The notes under the pieces were generated by a model. It was not told the origin of the DNA. It did no database searches and worked only from the letters and a program-made list of their open reading frames with translations. A program made the position numbers and the translations under genes. Source: Mycolicibacterium neworleansense (GTDB lineage: Bacteria; Actinomycetota; Actinomycetes; Mycobacteriales; Mycobacteriaceae). Taken from it: 64,000 nt of DNA. This document shows, one piece after another, positions 1-8,668 of this stretch (positions are counted from its first letter, which is position 1; every line of letters begins with the position of its first letter). The DNA lies in assembly GCF_001245615.1 (NCBI RefSeq), contig NZ_CWKH01000001.1:1736001-1800000 (forward strand). The letters are read 5' to 3'.

Positions 1-413
1 CCGAAGTTCGCGCCGGCAGGAACCGAGTACGTGGTGACGATGTTCCAGGCCAGACGCCCCCCGGAGAGGCGGTCGAGGGTGAGCAGACGATGAGCCAGCT
101 CGACCGGGTCGTTGAAGGTGGAGGACAACGTTCCGATCAGGCCGAGGTGCTCGGTCTCGGCGGCCACCGATGCCAGGATGACGGTCGGCTCCAGCGCCTG
201 CGACGGGCGCAGCGCGGGGTGCTCACGCAGCGCCGGTCCGTCGGCCAGGAACAACGCGTCCAGCTTTCCCCGCTCGGCGAGCTTCGCCATCCGCACGTAG
301 TAACCGGGATCGGCGAACGCGGTCGGCGGCTCGCTGGTGCGCCGCCATGCACCGGTGTGGATGCCGAGGTTGAGCACGTTCACGTTCAGGATCAGTTGGC
401 CTGCTTGGGTCAC
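1..413 (-). CDS. NtaA/SnaA/DszA-family FMN-dependent monooxygenase (N-terminal part)
   Basis: The gene runs off the left edge, so only the first ~137 residues are visible. They read as a flavin-dependent luciferase-fold monooxygenase of the NtaA/SnaA/DszA group. Visible landmarks are an early GIHTGAWR segment, KLDALFLADGP, then LDRLSGGRLAWNIVT, a hallmark of this group near the FMN site. The family uses FMNH2 from a separate reductase to oxidise sulfur- or nitrogen-containing substrates. The start is GTG at 413, chosen because AGGAGG lies just upstream and the GTG overlaps the stop of the preceding gene as GTGA. It is therefore translationally coupled to the luciferase-like gene upstream. The substrate cannot be told from sequence. 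Confidence 0.85.
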   Translation of the reverse strand, partial: MTQAGQLILNVNVLNLGIHTGAWRRTSEPPTAFADPGYYVRMAKLAERGKLDALFLADGPALREHPALRPSQALEPTVILASVAAETEHLGLIGTLSSTFNDPVELAHRLLTLDRLSGGRLAWNIVTTYSVPAGANF

Positions 414-1372
414 AGTCGTCCTCCTGGGTTGGGCACGGTCTCGAACACCGTCGGATTGCGGCTCAGGTCGGGCGCCGCGGGTGCGGGTACGCCGAGTTGG
501 TCACGTAATGTGCCGGTCCCCCAGTCGCCCAGCAGGCCCCGTGCCCGCGCAGCGGGTAGGACCTCGCGCAATACGCGATCCAGCTCGGACGGGTGCATCC
601 TCAGCAGCACCCCGGAAACCCTGGGGTGCCCGGCAATCCGCTCGAGTGCGGCGTCGAAAGAGACGGCGGATCTCAGCCGCACCACCACCTTGCCCGCCAA
701 CGGGACCGGATCATCACCGTCCTCCACGATGAGATGGTCGGCGGCACCTGCGGCGCCGCCGCGACCGAATCCGGCCTGCCGCCACACCGGGAGATCACCC
801 TGCACCGATCCGGGCACATTGAGCGGACCGGCGATGTCATATGCGTTGTGCACGTCGGCCCGCCGGATTCTCGACACATCGGAGAACACCCCGGTGTCCA
901 GGTCGCCGACCACGGAATCCAGCGGCCAGGTACGCCACAGCGCCCGCACCGCGTCGACGGCGTCGTCGGTATGCGCCGCGTCGAGGTCGGCACCGGTCCA
1001 GGTGTCGGTACTGGCGTTGAGCGCGATGCTGTGGTCGAAGTCCAGCGCCAGCCAACCGACCCGGCCGTGCGCGGCATGATCCACCGAAACCAGCCTTCGG
1101 GCCAGGTTGTACGGATGATCGCGGTGCGCGGCAGCCGCGACAACCAGCCCCAGTCGGCTGGTATGTCGCGCGGCGATCGTGGCGAGCAGGGACGGATCGA
1201 GGCCCTCCACCGTGACGTCGTTGGTCTCACCACGGTCGGCACCGATCACCCAGTACGACACCCCGGCCGTCTCGAGGCTTCCGGCCAATCCGGCGATACC
1301 GGCTACCCCAGCATCGAGCCGACCGAGACCGTCGCCGGTCAGCTCAACTCCAACAGTGAGTGATGCCCCCAT
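410..1372 (-). CDS. Luciferase-like FMN-dependent monooxygenase
   Basis: A protein of about 320 aa with the bacterial-luciferase alpha/beta-barrel pattern: ASLTVGVELTG at the N-terminus, a strand giving SYWVIGADR, RLGLVVAAAAHRDHPYNLARRL (the usual L.L...HP...A......D segment) and RVGWLALDF. It is the first gene of a leftward pair with the NtaA-like enzyme, overlapping it by four bases. ATG at 1372 was chosen because family similarity begins there; an ATG-type start 12 codons upstream is possible and no strong ribosome site decides it. It is divergent from the ABC importer at 1500, which suggests that the transporter supplies the substrate of these enzymes. Exact reaction unknown. Confidence 0.8.
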   Translation of the reverse strand: MGASLTVGVELTGDGLGRLDAGVAGIAGLAGSLETAGVSYWVIGADRGETNDVTVEGLDPSLLATIAARHTSRLGLVVAAAAHRDHPYNLARRLVSVDHAAHGRVGWLALDFDHSIALNASTDTWTGADLDAAHTDDAVDAVRALWRTWPLDSVVGDLDTGVFSDVSRIRRADVHNAYDIAGPLNVPGSVQGDLPVWRQAGFGRGGAAGAADHLIVEDGDDPVPLAGKVVVRLRSAVSFDAALERIAGHPRVSGVLLRMHPSELDRVLREVLPAARARGLLGDWGTGTLRDQLGVPAPAAPDLSRNPTVFETVPNPGGRL

Positions 1373-1451
1373 GAGCACCACGGTGATGCACCGTTCCGCG
1401 CAGGACAACGGTTGCGATCACGGATACTCCAATTGCCCACGGAGGCAACAG

Positions 1452-1478
1452 TTAAGCTGAACTGAACGGTCGGCTTAA
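1452..1478. promoter_or_regulatory. Inverted repeat in divergent promoter region
   Basis: TTAAGC, 15 bases, then GCTTAA lies midway between the leftward monooxygenase pair and the rightward ABC operon. The size and interrupted dyad fit a LysR- or TetR-type operator. The right half, CGGCTTAAT, recurs at 10796-10804 upstream of the TauD-like gene, hinting at shared control. The operator role is inference. Confidence 0.4.
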
Positions 1479-1499
1479 TGTTCCTAAAGGTACGAATGA

Positions 1500-2495
1500 T
1501 TGCCGCGCCCGCGCCGCCGCCCTAGCGTTCCAACGGTGTTGAACTTCACCCTGCGGCGGATTGGCCAGTCGATCATCGTGATCGTATTGGCCTACACTGC
1601 AGTGTTTTTCGTGCTCAACGTCTTGCCGGGCGACCCGATCGAGACGCAGATCTCCAATCCGGAGAACCCGATCTCCGATAAAGATGCGCAGGTCCTGCGC
1701 GACTATTACCGGCTCAGCGAACCGGCGATCGTCCAGTTCGGGGTATCGGTGCAGCGGTTGTTCACCGGGGATCTCGGATACTCGCTCAACAGCGGACAAT
1801 CCGTGGCCCGACTGATGGAGCACGCCCTGCCCTCGACGCTGGCGTTGGCCGGTGTGGCCTTCGTGCTGGCCGCACTGCTGGGCTTCGTCATCGCCTTGGC
1901 CGCGGTTTTCGCGCCATGGTCACCGGTGCGCGAGTTCGCGCGGGTTCTGCCGCCGGTGTTCCTTTCCATTCCGGTGTTCGTCACCGGACTCGTGGCGCTG
2001 CAATGGTTGTCGTTCAGCCTCGGATGGGTATCGGCTGTCCGTGACGAGGGGCTGCGCTCGACGGTGCTGGCCGCCCTGCCGCTGGCACTGCCGGTCGCCG
2101 CGCCGATCGCCCAGGTGCTGATCCAAGGCCTGAGCAACGCGGCCGCCGAGCCCTACGTCGAAGTACTACGGGCCAAAGGGCTCGACGACAGGCGCATCGT
2201 CTTCGGCCATCTGATCAAGAACGGCTCGATTCCCACGGTCACCATCGTTGCCATCACGGTCGGTGAGCTGCTGGCCGGATCGGTCATCACCGAAACAATC
2301 TTCAACCGCACCGGGATCGGATATCTCACCGAAACGGCGGTCCGCAACCAGGACACGCCCATCATCCAGGCAGTGGTGATCACGGTGTCGGTCACGTTCG
2401 TCCTGGTCAATCTCGTGGTGGATGTCGTCTACCCGCTGATCGACCCACGCATCGACAGATCCACCACTCCGAGAGGCGCGCTGGTGCCCGCATGA
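1500..2495 (+). CDS. Oligopeptide/nickel-type ABC transporter permease (DppB-like)
   Basis: An inner-membrane permease of 331 aa with about six hydrophobic segments, beginning with the DppB-type start FTLRRIGQSIIVIVLAYTAV followed by LPGDPIETQI. The EAA-type loop is visible around residues 217-240 (EPYVEVLRAKGLDDRRI) and contacts the ATPase. The family imports peptides, nickel, opines and other solutes. The start is uncertain: TTG at 1500 has an AAAGG nine bases upstream, and GTG at 1536 is the alternative. It overlaps the next permease gene by four bases (ATGA) and is first in a five-gene operon. Confidence 0.9.
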   Translation: MPRPRRRPSVPTVLNFTLRRIGQSIIVIVLAYTAVFFVLNVLPGDPIETQISNPENPISDKDAQVLRDYYRLSEPAIVQFGVSVQRLFTGDLGYSLNSGQSVARLMEHALPSTLALAGVAFVLAALLGFVIALAAVFAPWSPVREFARVLPPVFLSIPVFVTGLVALQWLSFSLGWVSAVRDEGLRSTVLAALPLALPVAAPIAQVLIQGLSNAAAEPYVEVLRAKGLDDRRIVFGHLIKNGSIPTVTIVAITVGELLAGSVITETIFNRTGIGYLTETAVRNQDTPIIQAVVITVSVTFVLVNLVVDVVYPLIDPRIDRSTTPRGALVPA

Positions 2496-3340
2496 TCCCG
2501 ACCGATGCACTGTCCGCGGTGCCCCTGCCCAGACTGCCCCGGCGGGTCAGCGTCAACCCGTGGGATGTCCCACCGGTTCTGTTGCTGCTGCTGGTCGCGG
2601 CGATGATCGTCGCGCCCACCGCGATCGCTCCCTACGATCCACTTCAGGAGAATCCAGATCTGCCGCTGGCGGGGCCGAGTTACTCGCACCCGTTCGGTAC
2701 CGACTACATCGGCCGCGACCTGCTCAGCCGGGTGATCGCCGGCACCGGCGCCACCATCGCCGGGTCGTTCATCGCCGTGGTGATCGGACTGCTGGTGGGA
2801 ACGATCCTCGGGTTGCTGGCGGCCTACTTCGGGCGGATCACTGACAGCATCATCGGCCGGATCATCGACGTGCTGCTGTCGATCCCCACTCTGCTGCTGT
2901 CGATCACCATCATCATGGCCCTCGGCTTCGGCACGGTGAATGCGGCCATCGCCGTGGGAATCTCGTCCATCGCCGTATTCGCCCGCCTGGCGCGATCCGA
3001 GGTGCTGGCTGTGCGGAACCTGCCCTTCGTGGAAGCCAGTGCGCACCTGGGCGCCGGCCATCTCACCCTGTTGTTCCGGCACATCCTGCCGAATTCCTAT
3101 TCCTCCGTGCTGGCGCTGGCGGCCCTGCAGTTCGGTGCGGCGATCCTGGCGATCGCGTCGCTGAGCTTCCTGGGCTACGGAGCACAGCCGCCCGAACCGG
3201 AGTGGGGGCTGCTCATCTCGGAGGGACGCAACTACATCAACTCCGCGCCCGGCCTGGTGTTCTTCCCGGCATTGGCGATCGTGTTGACCGTGATGAGCCT
3301 GTCACGGCTCGCCCATATCATCCGAGAGAAGGTCGGCTGA
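2492..3340 (+). CDS. Oligopeptide/nickel-type ABC transporter permease (DppC-like)
   Basis: The second permease, 282 aa. It shows the DppC hallmarks: a first membrane segment, then IAPYDPL, then HPFGTDYIGRDLLSRVIAGT before the transmembrane core, and the ATPase-contact loop FVEASAHLGAGHLTLLFRHI. It forms the membrane heterodimer with the DppB-like protein. Start ATG overlaps the upstream stop (ATGA), so the two are probably translated together. The stop is two bases before the ATPase gene's ATG. Confidence 0.92.
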   Translation: MIPTDALSAVPLPRLPRRVSVNPWDVPPVLLLLLVAAMIVAPTAIAPYDPLQENPDLPLAGPSYSHPFGTDYIGRDLLSRVIAGTGATIAGSFIAVVIGLLVGTILGLLAAYFGRITDSIIGRIIDVLLSIPTLLLSITIIMALGFGTVNAAIAVGISSIAVFARLARSEVLAVRNLPFVEASAHLGAGHLTLLFRHILPNSYSSVLALAALQFGAAILAIASLSFLGYGAQPPEPEWGLLISEGRNYINSAPGLVFFPALAIVLTVMSLSRLAHIIREKVG

Positions 3341-3341
3341 A

Positions 3342-4940
3342 ATGAATTCCCCTGCACTGCTGTCACTTTCCGGTCTGACCATCGAGTACGCGAGCCGTGG
3401 TGAGGTCATCCGCGATGTCTCGTTCGATATCGGGGCAGGCGAGGTGGTTGCCCTGGTCGGTCAGTCCGGATCGGGCAAGTCAACCATCGCACGCGCGGTG
3501 CAGGGCCTGCTGCCCGGCAACGGGCGGGTAACCGCGGGAGACATCCTCGTGAACGGTCACGTGGTCACGCAGCTGCCGCAACGCCGGTGGCGCACGCTTC
3601 GCGGCAGCACCGTCGGTTTCGTTCCACAGGACCCGCTGGGTTCACTTGATCCCCTCAAACCGGTCGGTGACCAGATCGCCGAAGTGCTACGGGTGCACCG
3701 GATCACCGATCGGGCCGGTGCCCGACGCCGGGCCGTCGAGCTGCTCGAGCACGTCGGGATCGCCGACGCGAGCCGCCGGTCCGGTGACTACCCGCACCAG
3801 CTTTCCGGCGGGCAGTTACAGCGCGTGCTCATCGCGATCGCCATAGCGGGCGAACCCCGGCTGCTGATCGCCGACGAGCCCACCTCCGCACTCGATGTCA
3901 CCGTGCAGCGGCGAATCCTCGAGCTGCTCGACGAGTTGCGCGTCGAGCATGGTCTCGGCGTCTTGTTCATCACCCACGACCTCGCGCTGGCCGAGCAGCA
4001 CAGTGACACCGTGGTGGTGTTGTGCGACGGCGAGGTACGCGAGACCGGCCCCACCGCAAGCGTGCTCAGCACACCAAAGGACGAGTACACCCGGCAGCTG
4101 ATCGCGGCGGCACCGGCGCTGGCGCCGGACAAGTACGCACACCGGCCGACAGCGGCGGCGACCGCCGAACCGATCCTGCGCGTGGATCGGCTGGTGAAAC
4201 GCTACGGCGAGACCCGCGCACTGGACACCGTGTCGTTCGATGTCAGGACCGGGTCGATCCATGCCCTGGTGGGTGAATCCGGCTCGGGCAAGACCACCGC
4301 GGCCAGGGTGCTGGCGGGGCTCACCGATTTCGATTCGGGCGAGGTCCGGGTGAACGGATCCCTGCGCGCCGCGCAATCACCGCTGGGAGCCGCGCAGCAG
4401 CGCGCGCAGGCGCGGATACTGCAGCTGGTACACCAGAATCCGCTGGCCGCCCTCGATCCCCGGTTCACCATCGGCGAGGCGATCGCAGAGCCGTTGCGGA
4501 TCAACCGCATCGGGTCCCCTGCTCAGCGCCGCCATGAGGTCGGTGAGGTACTCGACCGCGTCGGGTTGCCTGCCGGTTTGGCCGACCGTAAGCCGCGAGA
4601 GATCTCCGGGGGTCAACGCCAGCGGGTCGGGTTGGCCCGCGCCTTGGTGCTGCACCCGGCCATCCTCGTGCTCGACGAGCCGACCTCCGCACTGGATGTC
4701 CACGTGCAGGCGCAGGTGGTGGATCTGCTGATCGATCTGCAACAGGAACTCGAACTGACGTACCTGTTCATCTCCCACGACCTCAGCCTGGTCCGCCAGA
4801 TCGCCGACCACGTGAGCGTGCTCGAACATGGACGTCTGGTCGAGACCGGCGCCACGGCAGATATTTTCGCCGCGCCCTCGGCGGCCTACACCCGTCGCCT
4901 GCTCGATGCGGTCCCCGGCGTCCCGGCGCGTGCGGCGTGA
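3342..4940 (+). CDS. Fused double ATPase of peptide-type ABC transporter (DppD-DppF fusion)
   Basis: One 532-aa chain carries both nucleotide-binding domains that are separate DppD and DppF proteins in many bacteria. First half: Walker A GQSGSGKST, signature LSGGQLQR, Walker B LLIADEPTSALD. Second half, from about residue 270: Walker A GESGSGKTT, signature ISGGQRQR, Walker B ILVLDEPTSALD, and switch histidine in FISHD. All catalytic motifs are intact in both copies. It energises import through the two permeases encoded just upstream. The same fused arrangement is common in actinobacterial importers of this class. Confidence 0.92.
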   Translation: MNSPALLSLSGLTIEYASRGEVIRDVSFDIGAGEVVALVGQSGSGKSTIARAVQGLLPGNGRVTAGDILVNGHVVTQLPQRRWRTLRGSTVGFVPQDPLGSLDPLKPVGDQIAEVLRVHRITDRAGARRRAVELLEHVGIADASRRSGDYPHQLSGGQLQRVLIAIAIAGEPRLLIADEPTSALDVTVQRRILELLDELRVEHGLGVLFITHDLALAEQHSDTVVVLCDGEVRETGPTASVLSTPKDEYTRQLIAAAPALAPDKYAHRPTAAATAEPILRVDRLVKRYGETRALDTVSFDVRTGSIHALVGESGSGKTTAARVLAGLTDFDSGEVRVNGSLRAAQSPLGAAQQRAQARILQLVHQNPLAALDPRFTIGEAIAEPLRINRIGSPAQRRHEVGEVLDRVGLPAGLADRKPREISGGQRQRVGLARALVLHPAILVLDEPTSALDVHVQAQVVDLLIDLQQELELTYLFISHDLSLVRQIADHVSVLEHGRLVETGATADIFAAPSAAYTRRLLDAVPGVPARAA

Positions 4941-6580
4941 TGCTCCGACGTGTGGTCGCCGCGGTGACCGCCGCACTGATCGCCTCTGGCGGCGTGAGCG
5001 CCTGTGGCGACACCGAACATCCGCCGACCGGGTCACCCGGTGCTCGCGGTGGTGACCTGACCTACCTGGACGCCGAGGCACCGGCCTCGCTGCAGATCCA
5101 GGTCAGCTACTGGCAGAACAGTCTGCTCAAGGACCAGATGCTGGACCGCCTGGTCTACCAGGACCCCAAGACCTTCGATTTCGTGCCGTGGATCGCACAG
5201 AAGTGGACCGTCGACCCGTCCAAACGCATCTATGAATTCACCATCCGCGACGGAGCCAGCTACAGCAACGGCCAACCGGTCGACGCCGAGTCGGTACGCC
5301 GCAACCTGGAATGGGAAGCGAACGGAGACAAGGACAAAGGCATCACCCGCAACAGCTATTTCCCGGAGGTCGACTCCATCACGGCCGACCCCGCGCGCCG
5401 CACCGTCCGCGTCACCCTCCGAAAGCCGTATGCGCCGTTCATCGCGGTGCTGTCGTTGAACACTTCCGGCCTCGTCGCCGACGCCACGATCGATGCCAGC
5501 AAGGAACAGCAGTCCGTGGTCACCAACCTGATCGGGTCCGGGCCGTTCGTCGCCACCTCGGAGGTCCCGGACAAGCAGATCGTGCTGTCCAAACGCCGGG
5601 GCTACGACTGGGCACCGGCGACCGCACCGCACCAGGGTGAGGCGTATCTCGACACGGTCACCGTCATCCCGGTGACCGAGGACAGCGTCCGGGTGGGGGC
5701 ACTGCGGGCCGGCCAAGCCGACGCCATCCGCTATTCCCAGCCACCGGATGAGGGCCTGCTGACCAGGGAAGGCTTCGATGTGCGCGGACTGCGCACTCCA
5801 GGTCTGGCCAACACGCTAGACGTCCGCCAGTCGGCTCCATTCATGCGGGACATCAACGTGCGCAAGGCGATCGGCTTCGGAATCGACCGCAACGAGATCC
5901 TGCACACCCTCTACACCGACAACTGGAAACCCGCTCAGAACATCGTCACCAGGAACTTCCCCGGTTTCACCGACCGCAGCGACGCCGTCCGCCACGACCC
6001 GGACGAGGCGATCCGGCGGTTGGAAGCCTCCGGCTGGACCCACCTCAACGCGGACGGCTACCGGGTCAAGGACGGGCACGAGTTGGCCGTGAAGATCTAT
6101 GTGGACGTCTACGACCACACAGCCAAGCCGATGTACGAACTGATCCAGCGGCAGTTGCGCCGCATCGGTATCCGGTTGGTCATCCGCCAGACCGACTTCG
6201 CCAACTACCCCACCGCCAGCATCGAGGATTCGGTGGGCCTGCGCCGCAATGGCTGGCCCACTGCCGATCCGGTGCGGTTGTGGCAGAACTACGACAGCAA
6301 GGGCGGTGACCTGTACGCCCTGGACGGCGCCGATCCCGCTATCGACCGCATGCTGCATGCCCAGATCGAAGCGACCGATCAAGCCCAACGGCTGAAAGTG
6401 CTTGAGGGATACAACAACTACGTGATCGACAACGCGTATTCCATCCCGTTGCTCGAAGACACCCAGATTTTCGCCGTCGCCCCACGGGTGCGGGGATTCG
6501 CAAACGCGGCCAATTCGGTGCCCTGGTTCTACGACACCTGGATCGACGACAGCTCGGCCGCAACCACCGGAAAGGATTGA
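4940..6580 (+). CDS. Extracellular solute-binding lipoprotein, family 5
   Basis: A 546-aa SBP_bac_5 protein. The N-terminus is a lipoprotein signal peptide ending in a lipobox GVSAC, so the mature protein is anchored outside the membrane. Family landmarks follow: LVYQDPKTFDFVPWIAQKW, the FTIRDGASYSNGQPVDAESV segment (the usual LR.GV.FSDG..ltA.DV), and DINVRKAIGFGIDRNEI. ATG at 4940 was chosen over GTG at 4937 because it overlaps the upstream stop as TGATG and starts a better signal peptide. It captures the substrate for this importer. Peptides are the family default, but the neighbouring monooxygenases suggest a small organic compound instead. Confidence 0.92.
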   Translation: MLRRVVAAVTAALIASGGVSACGDTEHPPTGSPGARGGDLTYLDAEAPASLQIQVSYWQNSLLKDQMLDRLVYQDPKTFDFVPWIAQKWTVDPSKRIYEFTIRDGASYSNGQPVDAESVRRNLEWEANGDKDKGITRNSYFPEVDSITADPARRTVRVTLRKPYAPFIAVLSLNTSGLVADATIDASKEQQSVVTNLIGSGPFVATSEVPDKQIVLSKRRGYDWAPATAPHQGEAYLDTVTVIPVTEDSVRVGALRAGQADAIRYSQPPDEGLLTREGFDVRGLRTPGLANTLDVRQSAPFMRDINVRKAIGFGIDRNEILHTLYTDNWKPAQNIVTRNFPGFTDRSDAVRHDPDEAIRRLEASGWTHLNADGYRVKDGHELAVKIYVDVYDHTAKPMYELIQRQLRRIGIRLVIRQTDFANYPTASIEDSVGLRRNGWPTADPVRLWQNYDSKGGDLYALDGADPAIDRMLHAQIEATDQAQRLKVLEGYNNYVIDNAYSIPLLEDTQIFAVAPRVRGFANAANSVPWFYDTWIDDSSAATTGKD

Positions 6581-6585
6581 CACCG

Positions 6586-7800
6586 ATGACCACCGACTCG
6601 GTACTGACGGCGCGGGCCGTTCCGCGGGGACAACAGCTCCAGGAGGTGCTGGAAACGATCGCCGCCGACTACCGCCGGCGCCTGGACGAGGGCGGGCACG
6701 AACCTCCCGGGCGCGCGCTGAGCCTGGTGCGTGAGCATCGGCTGGGCGCGGCGCGATTGGCCGGTGACCTCGGCGGCGGTGATTTCACCGTGCCCGAGTT
6801 CTTCGAACTGGCGATCCGGCTGGCTCAGGCCGACCCGGACCTGACCCATATCCTGCGCGTGCACTACGCGACAGTCGAGGAGCTGCAGCGTGTTCCGGGC
6901 AGCCGGGCCAAGGATCGGTGGCTGTCGGTGGTGGCCGAAGGTCACCTGATCGGCGGGGTGAGCTCGGAGCTGACCAGCGCCCGAGTGGGTGGGCAGGCTT
7001 ATGACACGAAGCTGGTGCGCACGGCGGGCGGGCTGCGGCTGACCGGGCGCAAGTTCTACAGCACGGGCGCTCAGTTCTCCGACTACGTGCGGGCCACCGC
7101 CGAGGACGAGGCTGGGGCGCCGGTCGCCGCGGTGGTTCCGGCCGACCGGGCCGGCATCATCCACGCGGACGACTGGGACGGCATCGGCCAGCGTCATACC
7201 GGCAGTGGGACAACCATATTCGAGGACGTCGCGGTACACGATGACGAGGTGTTGCCGATCGGCACGAATGTGGGCGTGGACCGGGCTCGCGGCGCGTTGG
7301 TGCAGCTGTACCTGCACGCGATCGCCGCCGGAGTCCTGCACACGCTGACCGCCGACGCTGCCGCGCTGGTGCGTGATCGCCACCGCACCTACACCTTCGC
7401 CACCACCGACACCCCCTCGTCGGACCCACAGCTGTTGGAGATCGTCGGCGAGATCGACGCGGTGGCCTACACCGCCGAGGCGTTGGTGCTGCGGGCGGCG
7501 ACCGAGTTGGCGCCGGCGCTGGACACCGCGCGGGTCAGCGGGATCGACGCCCGCTTGGAGGATCAGGGCGCAGTGGCCGCCGCGCGGGTCAAAGTGGCGA
7601 TCGAACAGCCTGCGCTGCGGGCGGCCTCACGCATATTCGATGCCGGTGGCGCCTCGTCGGTGCGGTCGGCGTCGCATCTGGACCGGCACTGGCGCAATCT
7701 GCGTACTCTGTTCTCCCACAACCCCACCGTCTACAAGGCGCGGGTGCTGGGAGACATCGCGGTCAACGGTGCGGCGCTGCCCGACAGCGGATTCTTCTGA
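6586..7800 (+). CDS. Acyl-CoA-dehydrogenase-fold flavin monooxygenase (DszC/SfnB-like)
   Basis: About 404 aa with the acyl-CoA dehydrogenase fold: helical N-domain, a beta domain with GLRLTGRKFYSTGAQFSDYV (flavin-contact region typical of DszC/SfnB-type enzymes), and a C-terminal helical bundle ending in RHWRNLRTLFSHNPTVYKAR, which is diagnostic for DszC/SfnB-like proteins rather than beta-oxidation enzymes. Members use reduced flavin and oxygen to hydroxylate sulfur or nitrogen centres. ATG at 6586 is preferred to TTG at 6577 because AAAGGA sits nine bases ahead. As last gene of the importer operon it supports an organosulfur (or related) scavenging role. Confidence 0.85.
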   Translation: MTTDSVLTARAVPRGQQLQEVLETIAADYRRRLDEGGHEPPGRALSLVREHRLGAARLAGDLGGGDFTVPEFFELAIRLAQADPDLTHILRVHYATVEELQRVPGSRAKDRWLSVVAEGHLIGGVSSELTSARVGGQAYDTKLVRTAGGLRLTGRKFYSTGAQFSDYVRATAEDEAGAPVAAVVPADRAGIIHADDWDGIGQRHTGSGTTIFEDVAVHDDEVLPIGTNVGVDRARGALVQLYLHAIAAGVLHTLTADAAALVRDRHRTYTFATTDTPSSDPQLLEIVGEIDAVAYTAEALVLRAATELAPALDTARVSGIDARLEDQGAVAAARVKVAIEQPALRAASRIFDAGGASSVRSASHLDRHWRNLRTLFSHNPTVYKARVLGDIAVNGAALPDSGFF

Positions 7801-7816
7801 CGGCGTGTCCCGAGGT

Positions 7817-7866
7817 TTGTCACGCTGGCGTGGCCGTCGAAGCCGAGAGCCACGCCAGCGTGACAA
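7817..7866. terminator. Large inverted repeat, bidirectional terminator
   Basis: Two perfect 18-base arms (7817-7834 and 7849-7866) surround a 14-base loop, placed exactly between the convergent flavoprotein and nitroreductase genes. Position and stem strength fit a bidirectional terminator. No long T-run follows, as usual in mycobacteria. Confidence 0.7.
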
Positions 7867-7870
7867 GAGA

Positions 7871-8668
7871 TCAGCGCGAGGGCAGGCCCAGGCGCTCCAA
7901 TTGTTCGCGCAACCGGTGTCGCCCGGACAGCGAATGCGGACCGGCGAGCCGGCTCAGCACCCGCTCACTCCAACTGCCCGACAACCCGTAGCGGTTGTTG
8001 TAGACCGCCAGCCGTTCGTCGTAGGCGGGCACATGCGCATCCGCCGCCTGCGCGTCGTAACGTTCGCGGTGCAGTACCGCATCCCGGGGCAGGCGCGGCT
8101 TGATCCCGGCGTTCTCCGTCGGGTCAGGGGTACCGACAGCGAGGCCGAAGGTCGCCACTGCGTGTGGCGGCAGCCCCAGCTCAGCCGCCACCTCTTCGGG
8201 GTGGTTGCGGATGGCACCGACGAAAACCGTTCCCAGCCCCAGTGATTCGGCGGCCACCACGGCATTCTGCGCGGCCAGCGCGGTATCGACGAATCCGATG
8301 ATCGTGGTTTCCAGGTAATCCGCACCGTCCAGTGCGGCCCCTGCCCGCTGCGCCAGCCGGCGGGCGCGCCCCAGATCGGCCACCCAGACCAAAAACAGCG
8401 GTGCCTCGTTTATGAACCGCTGATTGTTGGCCAGCGTTGCCAGCCGCGCCTTGCGTTCAGGATCACGGACGGCGATCACGCTCCAGGGCTGGAGGTTCGA
8501 GCTGGTAGCCGCCGACTGGGCGGCGGCGACCAGTGCCGAGAGCTGTTCATCGGACACCGGCTCCCCGGTGAACTTCCGCACCGACCGGTGTGCGATTTGC
8601 AGCGCCAGCGTCTCGTTGTGCACCTTCAGCACAGCATCGATGTCGCCGTAGCGGGCGATAACGGTCAT
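7871..8668 (-). CDS. NfsA-like FMN nitroreductase family protein
   Basis: 265 aa, nitroreductase fold. The N-terminal FMN site HRSVRKFT is followed by SSNLQPWSVIAV, and the GLGTVFVGAIRNHPEE stretch is the usual flavin-binding segment of NfsA/FRP-type NADPH oxidoreductases. Such enzymes reduce quinones and nitro compounds, and some supply FMNH2 to two-component monooxygenases. That makes it a candidate partner for the flavin monooxygenases at the left edge, although it is in a separate leftward unit. Start ATG 8668 overlaps the aldo/keto reductase stop by four bases. Confidence 0.85.
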   Translation of the reverse strand: MTVIARYGDIDAVLKVHNETLALQIAHRSVRKFTGEPVSDEQLSALVAAAQSAATSSNLQPWSVIAVRDPERKARLATLANNQRFINEAPLFLVWVADLGRARRLAQRAGAALDGADYLETTIIGFVDTALAAQNAVVAAESLGLGTVFVGAIRNHPEEVAAELGLPPHAVATFGLAVGTPDPTENAGIKPRLPRDAVLHRERYDAQAADAHVPAYDERLAVYNNRYGLSGSWSERVLSRLAGPHSLSGRHRLREQLERLGLPSR